Of a stretch of DNA of 64,000 nt, positions 21,660 through 33,163 are shown piece by piece. The DNA is from Distichodus sexfasciatus (Eukaryota; Chordata; Actinopteri; Characiformes; Distichodontidae): the NCBI GenBank assembly GCA_032718565.1, contig JAVGVS010000894.1:1-64000 (forward strand). Reading direction: 5' to 3'. Positions within the stretch are counted from its first letter, which is position 1. Each line of letters starts with the position of its first letter. Under the pieces are notes generated by a model that did no database searches, was not told where the DNA came from, and saw only the letters and a program-made list of their open reading frames with translations. A program made the position numbers and the translations under genes.

Positions 21660-21743
21660 CAATAATAATAATAATAACAATAATAATAATAATAATGTTG
21701 TAGCACCTTTAATATATAAAAATACAGACTCAAGTGCTTTACA
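21547..21743. repeat. AAT microsatellite inside a 29-bp perfect inverted repeat
   Basis: The left arm (21,561-21,589, GTCTGTATTTTTATATATTA...) and right arm (21,701-21,729) are exact reverse complements over 29 bases. Imperfect pairing continues outward to about 21,547 and 21,743. The 111-base loop is almost entirely AAT with a few AAC units. Confidence 0.93.
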
Positions 21744-22744
21744 TAAAAAAACAAAAAAATAAATTTAATTTAATTTCTAAATTTTATTATCTCATGATTG
21801 TTCAGGGTACATTTCACCACTACTATGTAGCCTATGTGACAAATAAATAATCTTGTTTTTCATTTTGTTTAGGGCATGTGAACTTCAGACTCAGGAGTGA
21901 CCATCTCTGAGACAAATTATTAGTATTATTAGGGCTATTACTTGTATTATAGGTTAATAAAAATATAATTAGTGGTACAAGTTTTTTGCCCATGTTTAGC
22001 AAGTGTTGCACCATACTGGATTTATACCATACAGGGTTTATAAAGTGCCAGCTTGATTTTTCACTTGAATGCCTTGTTCAAGCTCACTCTCCTGTCTCAG
22101 TGGATTCACTCCATTTTTTTCGTCGGGCAGGAGAGAGCTGGTTTCAAAATGCAGGCTCATCATTGGAGTTGTTTCAATTCCAGCAAGTCCAGAAAGGAGG
22201 AGAGCGGGGCGAAGAAGGTATAAATCAGACGCATGCCTCGTCGGTCTTGAGTTATGAGTTCTGTTCTCATGGCCTTTGCCTTTGTTTACCAGGCCAGAGA
22301 CTTTTACCCAGAAGGAATTTTGATGTGTTGTAATGTGTGAAGGGTCAGAGAAAAAAACTTTATAAATGTTAGCTAGCACTGGGACGGCTTTCTAAGCTGC
22401 GATCTGCAGATTGATGAACATATTTTTACATTACACAGCTGTAATGGCCGTTCTCAAGACAAATTGTGCCAAGTGAGATGGGCATGATGAATTCTGCAGA
22501 AGCTTGTAATCACTCCACAAGCACGGACAGGTCATCGTTTAGAAACCTTTTTTAAAAATGTTCGTCATTTCTCAATTGCAGCTTTGATTTTACCTTTAGT
22601 AACAGAATAATACTACAAACTGGATGATGAAAGGACACAGCGTGTGCAACTTGTTTTGAAAATAGGTTTAAGTTTAAACTCAATAAAATCTAAACTCAAT
22701 AAAGTTAACTTATTATGGCAAAACCAGATAATCACTCAGTACAA
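21744..22744. other. No gene seen
   Basis: Frames of about 113-115 codons overlap on opposite strands at 21,986-22,379 without any recognised motif. Confidence 0.5.
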
Positions 22745-23345
22745 GCCGATTTGAACTCCAAACTGGTATGAGCTGTCAGTCTATCAATCAGTCAATCAGT
22801 CGGGGCAGGTTTAAACTGCTTAGAACCAGTTCAAACCAATTTAGAGTGATTCAAACCAGATAAAAACTGCTCATACCAGTTTGCACTTGTTATAACCAGT
22901 TTGGGTTAAACTGGTTTAAAGTAGTTTAAACTGGTTTAGACTGAGTCAAACTGGATTGAACCAGTCCAAACTGCTATGAGCCGTCAGTCTGCCAATCAGT
23001 CAGTCAGTCTGGACAGGTCTGAACTGGTTAGAACGAGTCCAAGCTGGTTTAAACCAATTCAAACCTGTTTAGAGTGACTCCAACTGAATGAAACTGGCTC
23101 ATACAAGATTGGGCTGGTTTAGTTTAAATTGGTCTAAACAAGACAAACTGGATTGAACTGGTTAGACCCAGTCCAAACTGATATAAACTGTCAGTCTTTC
23201 AATCAGTCTGGTCAGGTTTGAACTAGAACCAGTCCAAAACCAGTCCAAACTACTTTAAACCAGTTGCAACCATTTTACAATGACCCAAACCGGATTGAAC
23301 CAGCTCATACCACTTTGTACTGGTTCCAAACATTAAAAAAAAACA
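22745..23345. repeat. Higher-order tandem repeat, about 208-bp period, three copies
   Basis: Marker phrases 'CTGTCAGTCTATCAATCAGT', 'CCGTCAGTCTGCCAATCAGT' and 'CTGTCAGTCTTTCAATCAGT' start at about 22,772, 22,981 and 23,188, a spacing near 208 bp. Within each copy are shorter runs of 'AACCAGTTTAAACTGG' type words, which are self-complementary. Confidence 0.88.
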
Positions 23346-23879
23346 GGTTTTACTGGTGATTACAGGTTTATTGTAGTTAGCTTGGCTGAAGCATGGTTTT
23401 ACCATGTTTCATGAGTTTAATGTAGACTAAGAGATGAGTTTGTAGGAGGGAAAAACTGGTTTCATCCTGATGGTGGAATAATCATGGAAAACGGATGATT
23501 CTTGACATTCTCCCAGTGCTGATGTGCTGTAATCTGTTGTTTGGAGCCGGGACCTGCCTCAGGCACACAGATAATATGATAAATGTCCAGGGAAGCGTGG
23601 CCTGGCGTGGCTGTGTGCCATGTTTAACAAGCTTGTCCTTAAATGCCACCCCTTGCCCCCCTTGGCCCTTGCCCTGACTCCCTCGGCTTCCCCTGGCCAA
23701 GCTGCTGCTGGCTCGATGTCCCATTAGTAAGCAGCAGGAGCTCTGCCACGCAAATATCAAACCCCAAAAAAGCTAATGTGGAGCATTAATATCCAGCTTG
23801 TTGTGTAAATGGTTCAGATATAACTAGTTCTCTCTTTCTGTCTTTGTCTCATTCCAGTTTCCTTTCTTTTCTTTGGCCT

Positions 23880-23884
<5 letters not shown>
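23346..23884. other. No gene seen
   Basis: Includes a CCTTGGCCC-rich patch near 23,650-23,700; the frames on both strands there show no recognisable protein. Confidence 0.5.
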
Positions 23885-23927
<43 letters not shown>

Positions 23928-24194
23928 TTTCTATTTCTCACTCTCTCTTTATTTCTCTCAATCTATCACTCACTCCACCATCTCTATCTCTCTATTCCTC
24001 CTTCTCTCACACCATTTTCTCTCTATTTCTCTCTCTCCCCCTCTCTCTTGCCATTATCTCTCTATTTCTCTCTCCATTTATCTCTCTATTTCTCATTCTC
24101 TCTCTCTCCATTTCTCTGTCTATTCCTCCTTCTCTCTCCCCATATTCTCTCTATTTCTCTGTCTCTCCCTCTCAATTTCTCCCTCTTTCTCTTG

Positions 24195-24228
<34 letters not shown>

Positions 24229-24560
24229 CTGTTTTCTCACTCCATCTCAGCAGGGAAGTAATGAAATCATCGTATGTAATTTGGGGAGGGTTCGGCATCA
24301 TTAGTGTTGGTTGGACGAGATTAAAGGGGCAGACACAGAGGCTAATGCAGCACAGGTGCAGACATATGACCACTCTCACTTCTCTCACTTTCTGTCTCAC
24401 TTCCATTCATCATTTACTTCTACTTTCTCTCTCTCTCTCTCCACTTCCATTCTCTATGCATTCAGCCTCATTCTCTCTCTCCCCTTCTGTCACTCCCTAT
24501 CTCTCTACGTTTCTCTCCTTTCCACACTTCCATTTTCTGCCTCACGCTCTCTCTCTCCCT
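23885..24560. repeat. CT-rich microsatellite tract
   Basis: Pure CT runs at about 23,884-23,920 and 24,196-24,222 are joined by imperfect CTCT/ATTT and TCTC/CAT units. The 294-, 143- and 106-codon plus-strand frames are leucine/serine repeats from this tract and are not genes. Confidence 0.92.
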
Positions 24561-25132
24561 CTGCCTACCTGTCAACCCACGATATCACACTGTCACCATC
24601 CTCACCAGAGCTGTGTGTGTGTGTACAGTGACAGTAGGTGTGACCTGTTGGTGCAGAGTGGAGTCCAACCATGCTGTAATGAATCTGTTTACAGAAGAGT
24701 CGATGTATTTATTTTCCGTGCACCATGAAAGGGAGAGAGAGAGAGATGTCAGAGGGGAAATGAACGAATATAGAGGCTGAAAAAAGTGTATATTTATTTA
24801 TAACGCAGGTGAAATCAATTGTTTCTTCTATTCTATTTATTCATGCATAAGCCGGGACCGTATGCAGACTGTTGGCCCACCAAACACTTCTTACAGACAC
24901 TCTCCTTATTAAATGAGTAGACCATTGTCTGGGTTTGATAAATGAGCTCCTTTTATCCTCTTAATAAAGAGAGAGAGAGCGAGAACCTTTTCCCTTTATT
25001 AGTTCCATTAGCAGTCTCAGCTCCCAAATACCGTCTCGGAAGCTAAAGCTCACTTTTAACATTCACAAATGCCAAGAACCACTTCTGTAGGGTCACACTG
25101 TAAATAATATAAACATATGATCATTTTTAGTC
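24561..25132. other. No gene seen; short GA and GT runs
   Basis: Short GT (about 24,614) and GA (24,735; 24,968) runs occur. Nothing else was recognised. Confidence 0.5.
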
Positions 25133-25610
25133 TTAGAGCCTGTGTCCAGCAAACACATTCCAGAGCGCTTTCTCTGCACTTCTCTTAGCGCCTGTTGTTG
25201 TTAAGCTACGAAAACCACCATCGGGCACTTCCGCGTTCGTTCCTATTTCATGAAAACATTGTAACGTGTGCCTTTGAGATCAACAGTTTAGCCGACATAA
25301 AAGAGATTGTCTTTACAACAGGGAAAAATCACGTCTTGGCATTAGCGGCAACATTTGAACTAGTTAGCTGCTCCAGCTGCTCCAGATATACGCCAGATAT
25401 ACGCCATTGTTGTTAGTGACTTCTTGACTGTCTATGTCCCACCCTTTCCTCAATTTTGATTGGCTAAGAAGAGAGACATGACATTGACGAGTGCAGCGCT
25501 ATTCTAAAAGTTGAATGGATTTCAACTTGAAGTGAACTCTGAACGCTGAAGTTCACTGGACTTGTATTAAAGTCAGTGCAAAAAATGTGTTTGGTGGACA
25601 CAGGCCCTAA
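25133..25610 (+). mobile_element. MITE-C copy 2, both termini present
   Basis: The 478-bp element starts TTAGAGCCTGTGTCCAGC and ends, as reverse complement, TTAGGGCCTGTGTCCACC, a terminal inverted repeat that continues as AAACACA on both sides. Its interior contains 'CAATTTTGATTGGCTA'. Copies: 10,511-10,975 (reversed) and an internal fragment at 59,870-60,010. No transposase is present. The target site duplication could not be fixed, so the superfamily is open. Confidence 0.88.
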
Positions 25611-26021
25611 CACTAGTAGCAGAGTTTCTGTATTTTACAGGCCCAGCCCACTCCAATCCCAATCACCGGAGTTCACCTGGCCTGTTCACCTTTCTCACTC
25701 GCAGGGTTGGGATTTCGGGCTGATGTCTATGACCCCAGTCTTGTTTGCTTTTTCCCCCACTTTAGTTCCCATGACGTAATCAGTCCCTCCAGGATTTCCC
25801 GGCCCATATGTGAGTTTGTTGCATCTTAAAATGCCTGATTTTGCAGCAGATTTTCAAAAATATTTGAGTTGAAAGTTAGTGTTTTAGGCGTTGTGTTGCA
25901 ATAAAGTTACAAGAGCAAGTCCAAGTTGTGGAAAGAAGTTGCGATTTTCCATCTTTAGGATTATTCGTTAATAATTCAATACAATTAATTAAAATGAACT
26001 GAACAAAACCATTATGTGACC
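25611..26021. other. No gene seen; possible Repeat-E-like words
   Basis: 'CCCTCCAGGATTTCCCGGCC' and 'TGCCTGATTTTGCAGC' look like old dispersed-repeat remnants. No frame was recognised. Confidence 0.4.
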
Positions 26022-26135
26022 TGCAGTGTGTTGGTTGGTGCCCATCTTGCGCCCATAGTCCCGGGATAGGCTCTGGTCCCCATGACCCCGATAGGGATTA
26101 AGCGTTACAGATAATGAATGAATCACTGACTGACA
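26022..26135 (+). repeat. SINE-B copy, 3' part
   Basis: 'CAGTGTGTTGGTTGGTGCCC', 'CCCGGGATAGGCTCTGG' and 'GATAATGAATGAATC' are the tail half of SINE-B, ending in AATG repeats. Confidence 0.85.
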
Positions 26136-27299
26136 AAACCACTATTATTTGTGTTTATCTTTAACCATTTAGTCATCACACGTTTATCATTTCGAGGTGA
26201 TTCCTCACAGCTGGGGTTTTGATTATTTAAGCTAGCTAGAAATTAGCTTCCGTTCACACTTACACTTACCAGAATGTTCTGCAGGTGTTAATCAGTTCTA
26301 GAGAGAAATACATAATGAGAGTTTATTAGTTATTACAGTTTTATGTTGAAGGCAAGTTTCACGACTTAAAAACGCTACTTTGCTGTAGATTTACTGTACG
26401 TCTTTTAGTTTTTAAAAGTAAAGTATTTTACTGTGTCATGAAAATGCAATAAAATGCTGTAGGGAAGTAAATAAATTTACAGTGTAAGGCTCAAGGACAT
26501 TAGTTATTCATGAAACTTTATTCTTATTCAACAACATTGCACTCAACATTAAAAGTTGTACAAATTGTGCAGCAGATTGAGTGAGCGGAACACCTACAAG
26601 GGCAGGCAGGTTCAGCTTTTCATTCGTCCCTCTATCGCTGACCGCAGCACTCAGGTTGTCAAGCGTTCCTTTTAAGGTCTTGATGAATTCCACCTGTCTT
26701 GTAATAAGAGATCCTTCATTCATTTTATTAGCGGAGCAGGAACAAGAAGAGGACGTTTAAGCATTACTAAGGACATCAATTCTTGTTTTTCCTGGAAAAC
26801 TTGTATTCCCTCTTCTGTGGTCAGTCTGTAATTTCCCCGCGATTTCCCAAGTGGGTCGTATGAGGAATAACTGCAGACATCTTCCGCGCAATAAATTATT
26901 TAGCATTAGTAACCGACTGCTGTAAATATAGTCATTTCCCTGCTGTATTTTACTGTATTCTCATCAGTAGTGGGCAAATTACTTCCAAAATGTAATTACT
27001 AGCTACTGTTATTTCAACATAATTGGTTACAATACAAAATTGTAACGCGTAACACAACTCCTGCATTATGTTCTAGTTACTTTCACCAAAATAGCTGCAG
27101 AAGTAGGACATTCTAAAATGCTAAAATGTAGGTTAACTGCAGTTCATTCTACATCCAGTGGAGGGCGATGTTGTGCATAAGGACTGTACGTTTACAGTCA
27201 GTAAAAATAGCTCTTACTCACACAATTTTTCTCTTGTGCCAAAGGTCTTGCAGTGTTGGTGATTTTGCTGAAGCAAATTTGGAAAATGGAAGTCACTCT
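26136..27299. other. No confirmed gene; minus-strand frame and old hAT-like relic
   Basis: A 71-codon minus-strand frame (26,508-26,723) has ordinary amino-acid composition and overlaps an AATAAA near its stop codon; it was not recognised. At about 26,966-27,100 'GTAGTGGGCAAATTACTTCC' and 'TTGTAACGCGTAACAC' resemble the ends of a common fish DNA element whose sequence is rich in 'TAACGCGTTAC'. At 26,390-26,490 there are 'TTTACTGT/ACAGTGTAA' words as at 7,225. Confidence 0.4.
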
Positions 27300-28985
27300 G
27301 GGGTGCATTTCCCAAAAAACAGTTGCTAACGTATTGCTAATTATGTTAGCAACACTAAGCTAGTTGCTAATGTACACTATGTTATTTGATAATTTTAGTT
27401 ACTAATGTACACTATGTTAGTTGCTATTGTACACTGTTAGTTGCTAAATACACTGTTAGTTGCTAACATACACCATGTTAATTGCTAACGTACACTATGT
27501 TAGTTCCTAATATACACTATGTTAGTTGCTAACGTACACTATGTTAGTTCCTAATATACACTATGTTAGTTGCTAACGTACACTATGTTAGTTCCTAATA
27601 TACACTATGTTAGTTGCTAACGTACACTATGTTAGTTCCTAACGTACACTATGTTAGTTCCTAATATACACTATGTTAGTTCCTAACGTACACTATGTTA
27701 GTTGCTAATGTACACTATGTTAGTTCCTAATATACACTATGTTAGTTGCTAATGTACACTATGTTAGTTCCTAATATACACTATGTTAGTTGCTAACGTA
27801 CACTATGTTAGTTCCTAACGTACACTATGTTAGTTCCTAATGTACACTATGTTAGTTCCTAACGTACACTATGTTAGTTGCTAATGTACACTATGTTAGT
27901 TGCTAACGTACACTATGTTAGTTCCTAACGTACACTATGTTAGTTGCTAACGTACACTATGTTAGTTCCTAATATACACTATGTTAGTTGCTAATGTACA
28001 CTATGGTAGTTGCTAATGTACACAATGTCAGTTGCTAACGTACACTATGGTAGTTGCTAATGTACACTGTTAGTTGTTAATGTACACTTTGTTAGTTCCT
28101 AATATACACTATGTTAGTTCCTAACGTACACTATGTTAGTTGCTAATGTACACTATGTTAGTTGCTAATGTACACTATGTTAGTTCCTAATATACACTAT
28201 GTTAGTTGCTAACGTGCACTATGTTAGCTCCTAATATATACTAAGTTAGTTGCTAATGTACACTATGGTAGTTGCTAATGTACACAATGTCAGTTGCTAA
28301 CGTACACTATGTTAGTTGCTAATGTACACTGTTAGTTGTTAATGTACACTTTGTTAGTTCCTAATATACACTGTTAGTTGTTAACGTACACTATGTTAAT
28401 TGCTAATATACACTGTTAGTTGCTAATGTACACTGTTAGTTGCTAATGTACACTATGTTAGTTGCTAATGTACACTCAGTTGCTAATGTTCACTATGCTA
28501 GTTGCTAATGTACATTGTTAGTTGCTAATGTACACTATGTTAGTTGCTAATGTACACTATGTTAGTTGCTAATGTACACTCAGTTGCTAATGTTCACTAT
28601 GTTAGTTGCTAATGTTCACTATGTTAGTTGCTAATGTACACTGTTCATTGCTAATGTACACTATGTTAGTTGCTAATGTACACTCAGTTGCTAATGTTCA
28701 CTATGTTAGTTGCTAATGTTCACTATGTTAGTGCTAATGTACACTGTTAGTTGCTAATGTTCACTATGTTAGTTGCTAATGTACACTATGTTAGTTGCTA
28801 ATGTACACTATGTTAGTTGCTAATGTACACTATGTTAGTTGCTAATGTGCACTGTTAGTTGCTAATGTACACTGTTCGTTGCTAATGTACACTATGTTAG
28901 TTGCTAATGTACACTCAGTTGCTAATGTTCACTATGTTAGTTGCTAATGTGCACTATGTTAGTTACTAATGTACACTATGTGTCC
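27300..28985. repeat. 22-bp minisatellite array 1, seeded in MITE-G (left end)
   Basis: About 75 copies of a 22-bp unit, with core 'GTTAGTTGCTAATGTACAC', fill 27,318-28,985. The first half is rich in a 44-bp dimer alternating GTTGCTAACG and GTTCCTAATA variants; the second half is mostly GTTGCTAATG. At the left the array opens from GGGGTGCATTTCCCAAAA (27,300-27,317), a MITE terminus whose inverted partner is found only at the right end of array 2 (44,749-44,766). No matching right terminus follows this array. Confidence 0.95.
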
Positions 28986-29561
28986 ATCGATGTTTGATGC
29001 TTATGCACACGGGTAAATTCTGTCCACATTTCAGCAAAGGTTTTTCGATGACACCAATCTTAAACTACAATGGCCTCGGTTCCAGCGAGAGACGGTCTGA
29101 GTTGCAAGCGACGATTTTCATGATAACACTGAACTCAATACCATTCCAATCAGACGAATGGAAAATGTCCTTCTGTAGTGAAGAGGCTCTCCTGAGTCTT
29201 CAGGGCCAGTGAGAGTGGCACGCTCTCTAACCGATGCCATCTGTGTGTGAGTGAGTGTGCGTGTGTCGTGACCCCACCGGAGCTCAGCTCGCAATCAAAG
29301 CTCTCACTTGCCCCCGTCACCTCTCGCGGAAAACAGCTGCTGACAAAAAGCAAGAGGGCTCGAGCCAGGATGGCAATCTGTAACAGCTCTGGCACTCAGA
29401 CCCTGCTCCCTGGGGTGCCTGAGAGGAAAGTTTTGTCTTAAATTTGTACTTTTGGAAAGTTACAACATTTAAATAATATAATATAATGTAACTTTAGAAA
29501 CGTTGAAAATAAGCCGATATTCTGCTCAAACATGCATGCAGTAAAATCTGTGTTCCAGCTG
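28986..29561. other. No gene seen
   Basis: Short frames on both strands overlap around 29,150-29,440. Nothing was recognised. Confidence 0.5.
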
Positions 29562-29685
29562 TGGGGCAGTTGGCACAGTTTTAAGAGCAAGTTCAGGCAG
29601 TTGGAACTTTTGGCAGTACCTTGTTGGTACCTTTACCTGTCCAGCATTTGAACGTCCCTAACCATTACAGTACCAACTGCTCCGA
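29562..29685 (-). repeat. SINE-A copy, possibly two opposed heads
   Basis: The right side, on the minus strand, reads 'GGAGCAGTTGGTACTGTAAT', a SINE-A head. The left side reads 'GGGGCAGTTGGCACAGTTTT' on the plus strand, also head-like. The 124-bp block is therefore either one decayed copy or two heads facing each other. Confidence 0.6.
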
Positions 29686-29744
29686 AGGGTGCAATAACTT
29701 ATGAACGTTTCATGCTGTGCTCTCTTTAAGTTAAAGATTAGAGT

Positions 29745-30235
29745 TGAGATCAAGACCACCTAAACCGAGACCAAGACAAGACCAAGACTAGAGTGTGTTG
29801 AGACCAAGATAAGACCAAGACTCTGAAGGCCCGAGACTGAGACACGACCAAGACCAAAGTGTGTCGAGACCAAGACAAGACCAAGACTCTGAAGGCCCGA
29901 GACCGAGACAAGACCAAAGTGTGTCAAGACCGAGACAAGACCAAGACTCTGAAGGCCCGAGACCGAGACAAGACCAAGACCAGAGTGTGTCGAGACCGAG
30001 ACAAAACCAAGACTCTGAAGGACTGAGACCAAGACCAGAGTGTGTCGAGACAGAGACAAGACCAAGACTCTGAAGGCCCGAGGCCGAGACCGAGTTTTAA
30101 TAGTAATATTCTTAGCATTGTGGTCTTGAAATAAAATCCAGAGTCCATGACAAGACTGAGTACAAATATGGCTGAGTCCGAGACAAGACCAAGACTTTCA
30201 AAGACCGGACTCGAATACTGCAACACTATTAAAGA
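29745..30235. repeat. Repeat-H with a roughly 60-bp minisatellite
   Basis: From about 29,750 to 30,100 the sequence repeats 'GAGACCGAGACAAGACC', 'AAGTGTGTCGAGACC' and 'AAGACTCTGAAGGCCCGAG' at about 60-bp spacing, five to six times. The segment after it (30,100-30,235: 'TAATATTCTTAGCATTGTGG', 'GAATACTGCAACACTATT') has no internal repetition and matches 60,300-60,440. The array is thus part of a dispersed element. Confidence 0.9.
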
Positions 30236-30239
30236 TGTC

Positions 30240-31349
30240 CTTTGACATTTAGAGTATGCAGATAATTTTAGATCTATGGACACGAGAACAAATATGCAGA
30301 GACATTATCACATTTTGCAAACTAGCTTGTTTTGCGTGCTAAAGGAAAGACCCCATTATAAAGGCCTGCCAGAATTAATTAGACGTGGTGCAAAAAAAAC
30401 GAGATAACGGCAGTGAAAAGCGGTCTATTATGCTAAAGCCAGATGGTTTCCAGCGACACCCATGCTCCCCAAAAACAGCGGAAATTATGGTGTTTTTTCT
30501 CTAGCTTTTATACAAAAGAGCTTTTGACAACTGGCACAAAGGAGCTGCTTTCTTTTGCGTTCAGAAGCACGCTGCTCGCTTTTGATGATAAAGCCCACCT
30601 CGGACTGGGACGATCGACGGCGAGGAAGGCGTCTCGTAAATTAGCGAGACACTGCGGCAATGATAACCGGCTGTTAAATCGCGTGACACAAAAAGACAAA
30701 TCGATGCTGCTTTGGCAAGCCGGCTGTGATGTCATAATCGGCTCGTGCCGCAAGGTAGCTGGGCATTTTGAATTGTTGTCTCGGGGCGGGAGAAATAACA
30801 TGCTCGTAAAACGGGAAGCCGCTCCATTAAACGTCGATTGTCTCTGGCGGGAGTGATGCAGCGCCGGATGCTAGGCAACAAGAAGGCGTCGGATGATTCG
30901 TTCCCCCCCACCACCCCCAAAAGATGACTCTGTGTGAAATATGTTATTCCCCTTCTGCTGGTTTTAATATGCCATATTTCTCACTCGAGACCAAGCATGA
31001 TGAAGCGTCTCCAGGAAGCTGTAATTCACAGAGGAGAGGGAGAGAGAGCGAGAGGTGTTGGGTTGGGGCTGTTTGAGGTGAAGGATTTTCTGACTCAGCC
31101 TCATAAACGAGAGGCTTCACTAATTAGAATTAGCCTCCAAAACACAGGGCTAATCAGCACTCGCCCCCTTAAACAGGGGACTGGAATACAACAGGGGAGT
31201 AGAAAAAACGCCCAGAGGACTGTTGATGCCGTTAGACTGTTTACTTTGTTTCGGGAGTCGAGTTCCCATGACGCTCGTGAAGTCAAGTTGACATATGAGC
31301 AAACAGTGCGCAGATTTAAGATACACATAAGCATCTCTGCTGTTCTTCT
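30240..31349. other. No gene seen; element-free CpG-containing sequence
   Basis: A 137-codon plus frame (30,443-30,856) overlaps a 97-codon minus frame. Neither has a recognisable domain, and such lengths are expected by chance. The whole block lacks recognisable repeats, which is unusual in this window. Confidence 0.5.
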
Positions 31350-31880
31350 GCATGAATGCAAAGGTCATAACCGAAATGCAAAAGCCAAAATATGTGTACA
31401 AAAGTCACATCATGAATGTAAAAGTCACAATACAAATGCATAAGCCACAAAACGAACGCAATAGTCAAAACACGGATGCAAAAATCATAACACAAATGCA
31501 AAAGCCACAAAACGAACGCAATAGTCAAAACATAAATGCAAAAGTCACAATACGAATGCAAAAGTCATGACACAAATGCAAGTCAAAAGTCATGACACAA
31601 ATGCAAGTCATAACACGAACGTAATAGTCAAAACACGAATGTAAAAGTCACAATACAAATACAAAAGTCATGACACAAATGCAAGTCATAACACGAACGC
31701 AAAATGCCACAAAATGAACACTAAAGCCATAACACAAATACAAAAGCTACAATACGAATGCAAACATCACAACACGAATGCAAAAGTCAGAACACAAATG
31801 CAAAGCCACAACACTAATGGAAAAACAACACGAATGCAAAAGTCACAAGACGAATGCAGAAGCTACAACACAAAGGTTTC
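31350..31880. repeat. Minisatellite, 20-21-bp unit
   Basis: About 25 imperfect copies of a unit around 'CACGAATGCAAAAGTCACAA', with variants AACGCAATAGTC and ACACAAATGCAAGTC. The 169-codon plus frame ending at 31,443 and several minus frames run into it and are artefacts of the repeat. Confidence 0.93.
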
Positions 31881-33163
31881 TGTGGGACTTTTATTGCTTA
31901 TAAGTTTTTAGATTTCGTTTCTTGTAGTTTCTCTTTAATTGTATCCATTACGTTGCATTTCATTCGTGTTGTAGTTGAATGAGACAATCCTCAATCTTGA
32001 AGTTGTGTTTTTAGGTGAACTTTATTGACGTCCTCTTCTTTGAAAGGGAACTCCGTCCAGCACTGGTCTTGTTGAGTGGAACAACTGAAAATTGTGGGTT
32101 TCGTTTCCCTTTAAGGCCCAAATTACACAGTGCAACATTCTCCAGACGACACCGTGAAGGACAAATCTTTTAGCTTCGCCGCTAAACTCTTATACTCGCG
32201 CAATCCGAATGTGACAAAACTGGAGTCATTTATTAATGTCTTCTACTTGCTCTCCATTGTTGGGTGCTACGTCAACTGCTCTCGGGGTAGTTTGTCATAA
32301 TAATAACCCTCTCCATTGTCAGTCACCTTCAAGCCTCTTTCATGTTTTCGGGGATTCATGAATAAACGAGTGCGAACGCGATGTCCTCGGCCTTGCCGCG
32401 TGCCGTTCGGGTCGAGCCTCTTTTTTTGTATTTTTTGAGCAAGACGGGGTCGAGGCAGCTTTGTTTTAACTATTCTTCTGCGCTCGGCGAATTTCTATTG
32501 CAGTGTCAGTCACGCTGACAGATTGGCGTCATTCGATGACATTTGCGACACAATGGAAGGCTCTCTTTTTGTTGGTGCTCTTTTGACAAGCGCGAGAGCT
32601 CTATTCAACGCCGCTCACAGTTTGCGCTCCAGCTATTTGCTTATGAGACAAAGAGGTGAAATAAAACAGTTATGAAGAAATTTCGTGGTGTGTGTCTTCA
32701 TTCATTACTAAGGTTTTTCCCAAAGGAAACTTGATAATGAGAAATTTTGTCTTTTGATGCTCCTTGTTTTGAGGAAACATTTTTATTGTCGGAGGTCCCA
32801 CATGTAGATTTTTTGTGGCTTTTTGTGCCTGTGTTTTCACAGCAGAGTGTGAAGAGTCTTATTCTTGGCCTTGATTAGAGGGCAGCTTTTTATCTTCTTC
32901 CAGACGAGCTCCAACAAGTACCGAGCTGCCAATATTAGATTTCTGCACCACGGTGTCCGTAGGAGTCTGTTTACATTTGAAAATCTCACAAGGGCTTTTA
33001 TCTGGATTGGCGTGAGTGTGAACTGTCTTTCTTCATCCCTCGTTCTGCATCATTTCCTTCTCCAGACCCTGTATTTCACTCTGTGTGCGTTAAAGGAGGG
33101 ATTCAGTGACATTTCGGTCTGTTTTGCCTTTCGGAGTCATGCATTTTGATGAACACAACCACA
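31881..33163. other. No gene seen; element-free sequence at 32,350-32,680
   Basis: No mobile element was recognised from 31,900 to 33,160. The part at 32,460-32,660 ('CAGTGTCAGTCACGCTGACA', 'GGCGTCATTCGATGACAT') is CpG-containing and carries small palindromes, which suits a regulatory or conserved block. This is inference only. Confidence 0.4.

Noticed and set aside
23844..24728. 294-codon plus frame
   Set aside because: Serine/leucine repeat from a CT tract.
27300..28985. CRISPR-like repeat array
   Set aside because: Units are contiguous with no unique spacers between repeats, and the setting is eukaryotic; it is a minisatellite.
29760..30283. Leu/Val/Ser-rich minus frames and Arg/Pro/Gln-rich plus frames
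   Set aside because: Translations of the Repeat-H minisatellite.
30443..30856. 137-codon plus frame
   Set aside because: No recognisable domain, an overlapping minus-strand frame, and a length that several random frames in 64 kb would reach.
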